Made by a program: the position numbers and the translations under genes
Origin: PVC group bacterium
Lineage (GTDB): Bacteria; Verrucomicrobiota; Kiritimatiellia; SS1-B-03-39; UBA6053
Reading direction: 5' to 3'
Assembly: GCA_003565035.1 (NCBI GenBank)
Contig: PXDP01000181.1
Span: forward strand, 1-5,670
Length of the DNA stretch: 5,670 bases
Notes under the pieces: model-generated
Databases searched by the model: none
What the model was told of the DNA's origin: nothing
What the model saw: the letters and a program-made list of their open reading frames with translations, nothing else
In this document: positions 5,663-5,670 of the stretch, in pieces
Numbering within the stretch: position 1 is the first letter of the stretch
Layout: every line of letters begins with the position of its first letter

Positions 5663-5670
5663 ATTTCGGC

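Noticed and set aside
1..5670. CRISPR array, insertion sequence or transposase
   Set aside because: No regularly spaced repeats and no transposase or integrase coding sequence are visible on either strand.

Overview
The window looks like a piece of an alphaproteobacterial chromosome, most likely from the Rhodobacteraceae (roseobacter group). Three things suggest this: the GC-rich coding style; an initiator tRNA (fMet) 3' sequence at 5568-5614 that reads like the alphaproteobacterial form; and a compact PrtD/PrtE-type type I secretion (T1SS) operon without its own TolC gene, which is common in that group. The taxonomic call is inference from memory of these families.

Layout. Positions 1-1024 hold no convincing gene; the stretch contains small inverted repeats, a candidate degenerate intergenic repeat, and just upstream of the first gene a set of repeated ATAAC boxes and a GGGAA-N6-TTCCC palindrome that could be regulatory. 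At 1025-1876 is a gene for a very acidic 283-residue protein with no signal peptide and no RTX nonapeptides. I interpret it as the substrate of the transporter that follows. A 94-bp gap then carries a perfect 9-bp hairpin followed by TTCTT. It leads into a PrtD-family ABC exporter (1971-3692), whose stop overlaps the ATG of an HlyD/PrtE-family membrane fusion protein (3689-5119). The operon ends in a 31-nt hairpin that starts right at the stop codon, and a second terminator-like hairpin follows about 100 bp later.

Positions 5244-5567 show no convincing gene, but contain an 11-bp tandem repeat. At 5568-5614 is the 3' part of an initiator tRNA gene: anticodon loop, 3' anticodon strand, variable loop, complete T arm, 3' acceptor strand and CCA. 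Its 5' half is missing. This is the expected form of the distal attachment site left by an element that inserted into a tRNA-fMet gene. The secretion operon would then lie at the right end of an integrated island, with older chromosome from about 5615 onward.

Working model: the acidic protein is made in quantity, its C-terminus is recognised by the ABC protein, and it is exported in one step through the ABC protein, the adaptor and an outer-membrane TolC encoded elsewhere. The hairpin between substrate and exporter genes would allow more substrate than transporter mRNA. The most novel element is the cargo, an acidic non-RTX protein of unknown function with its own exporter on a probable island.
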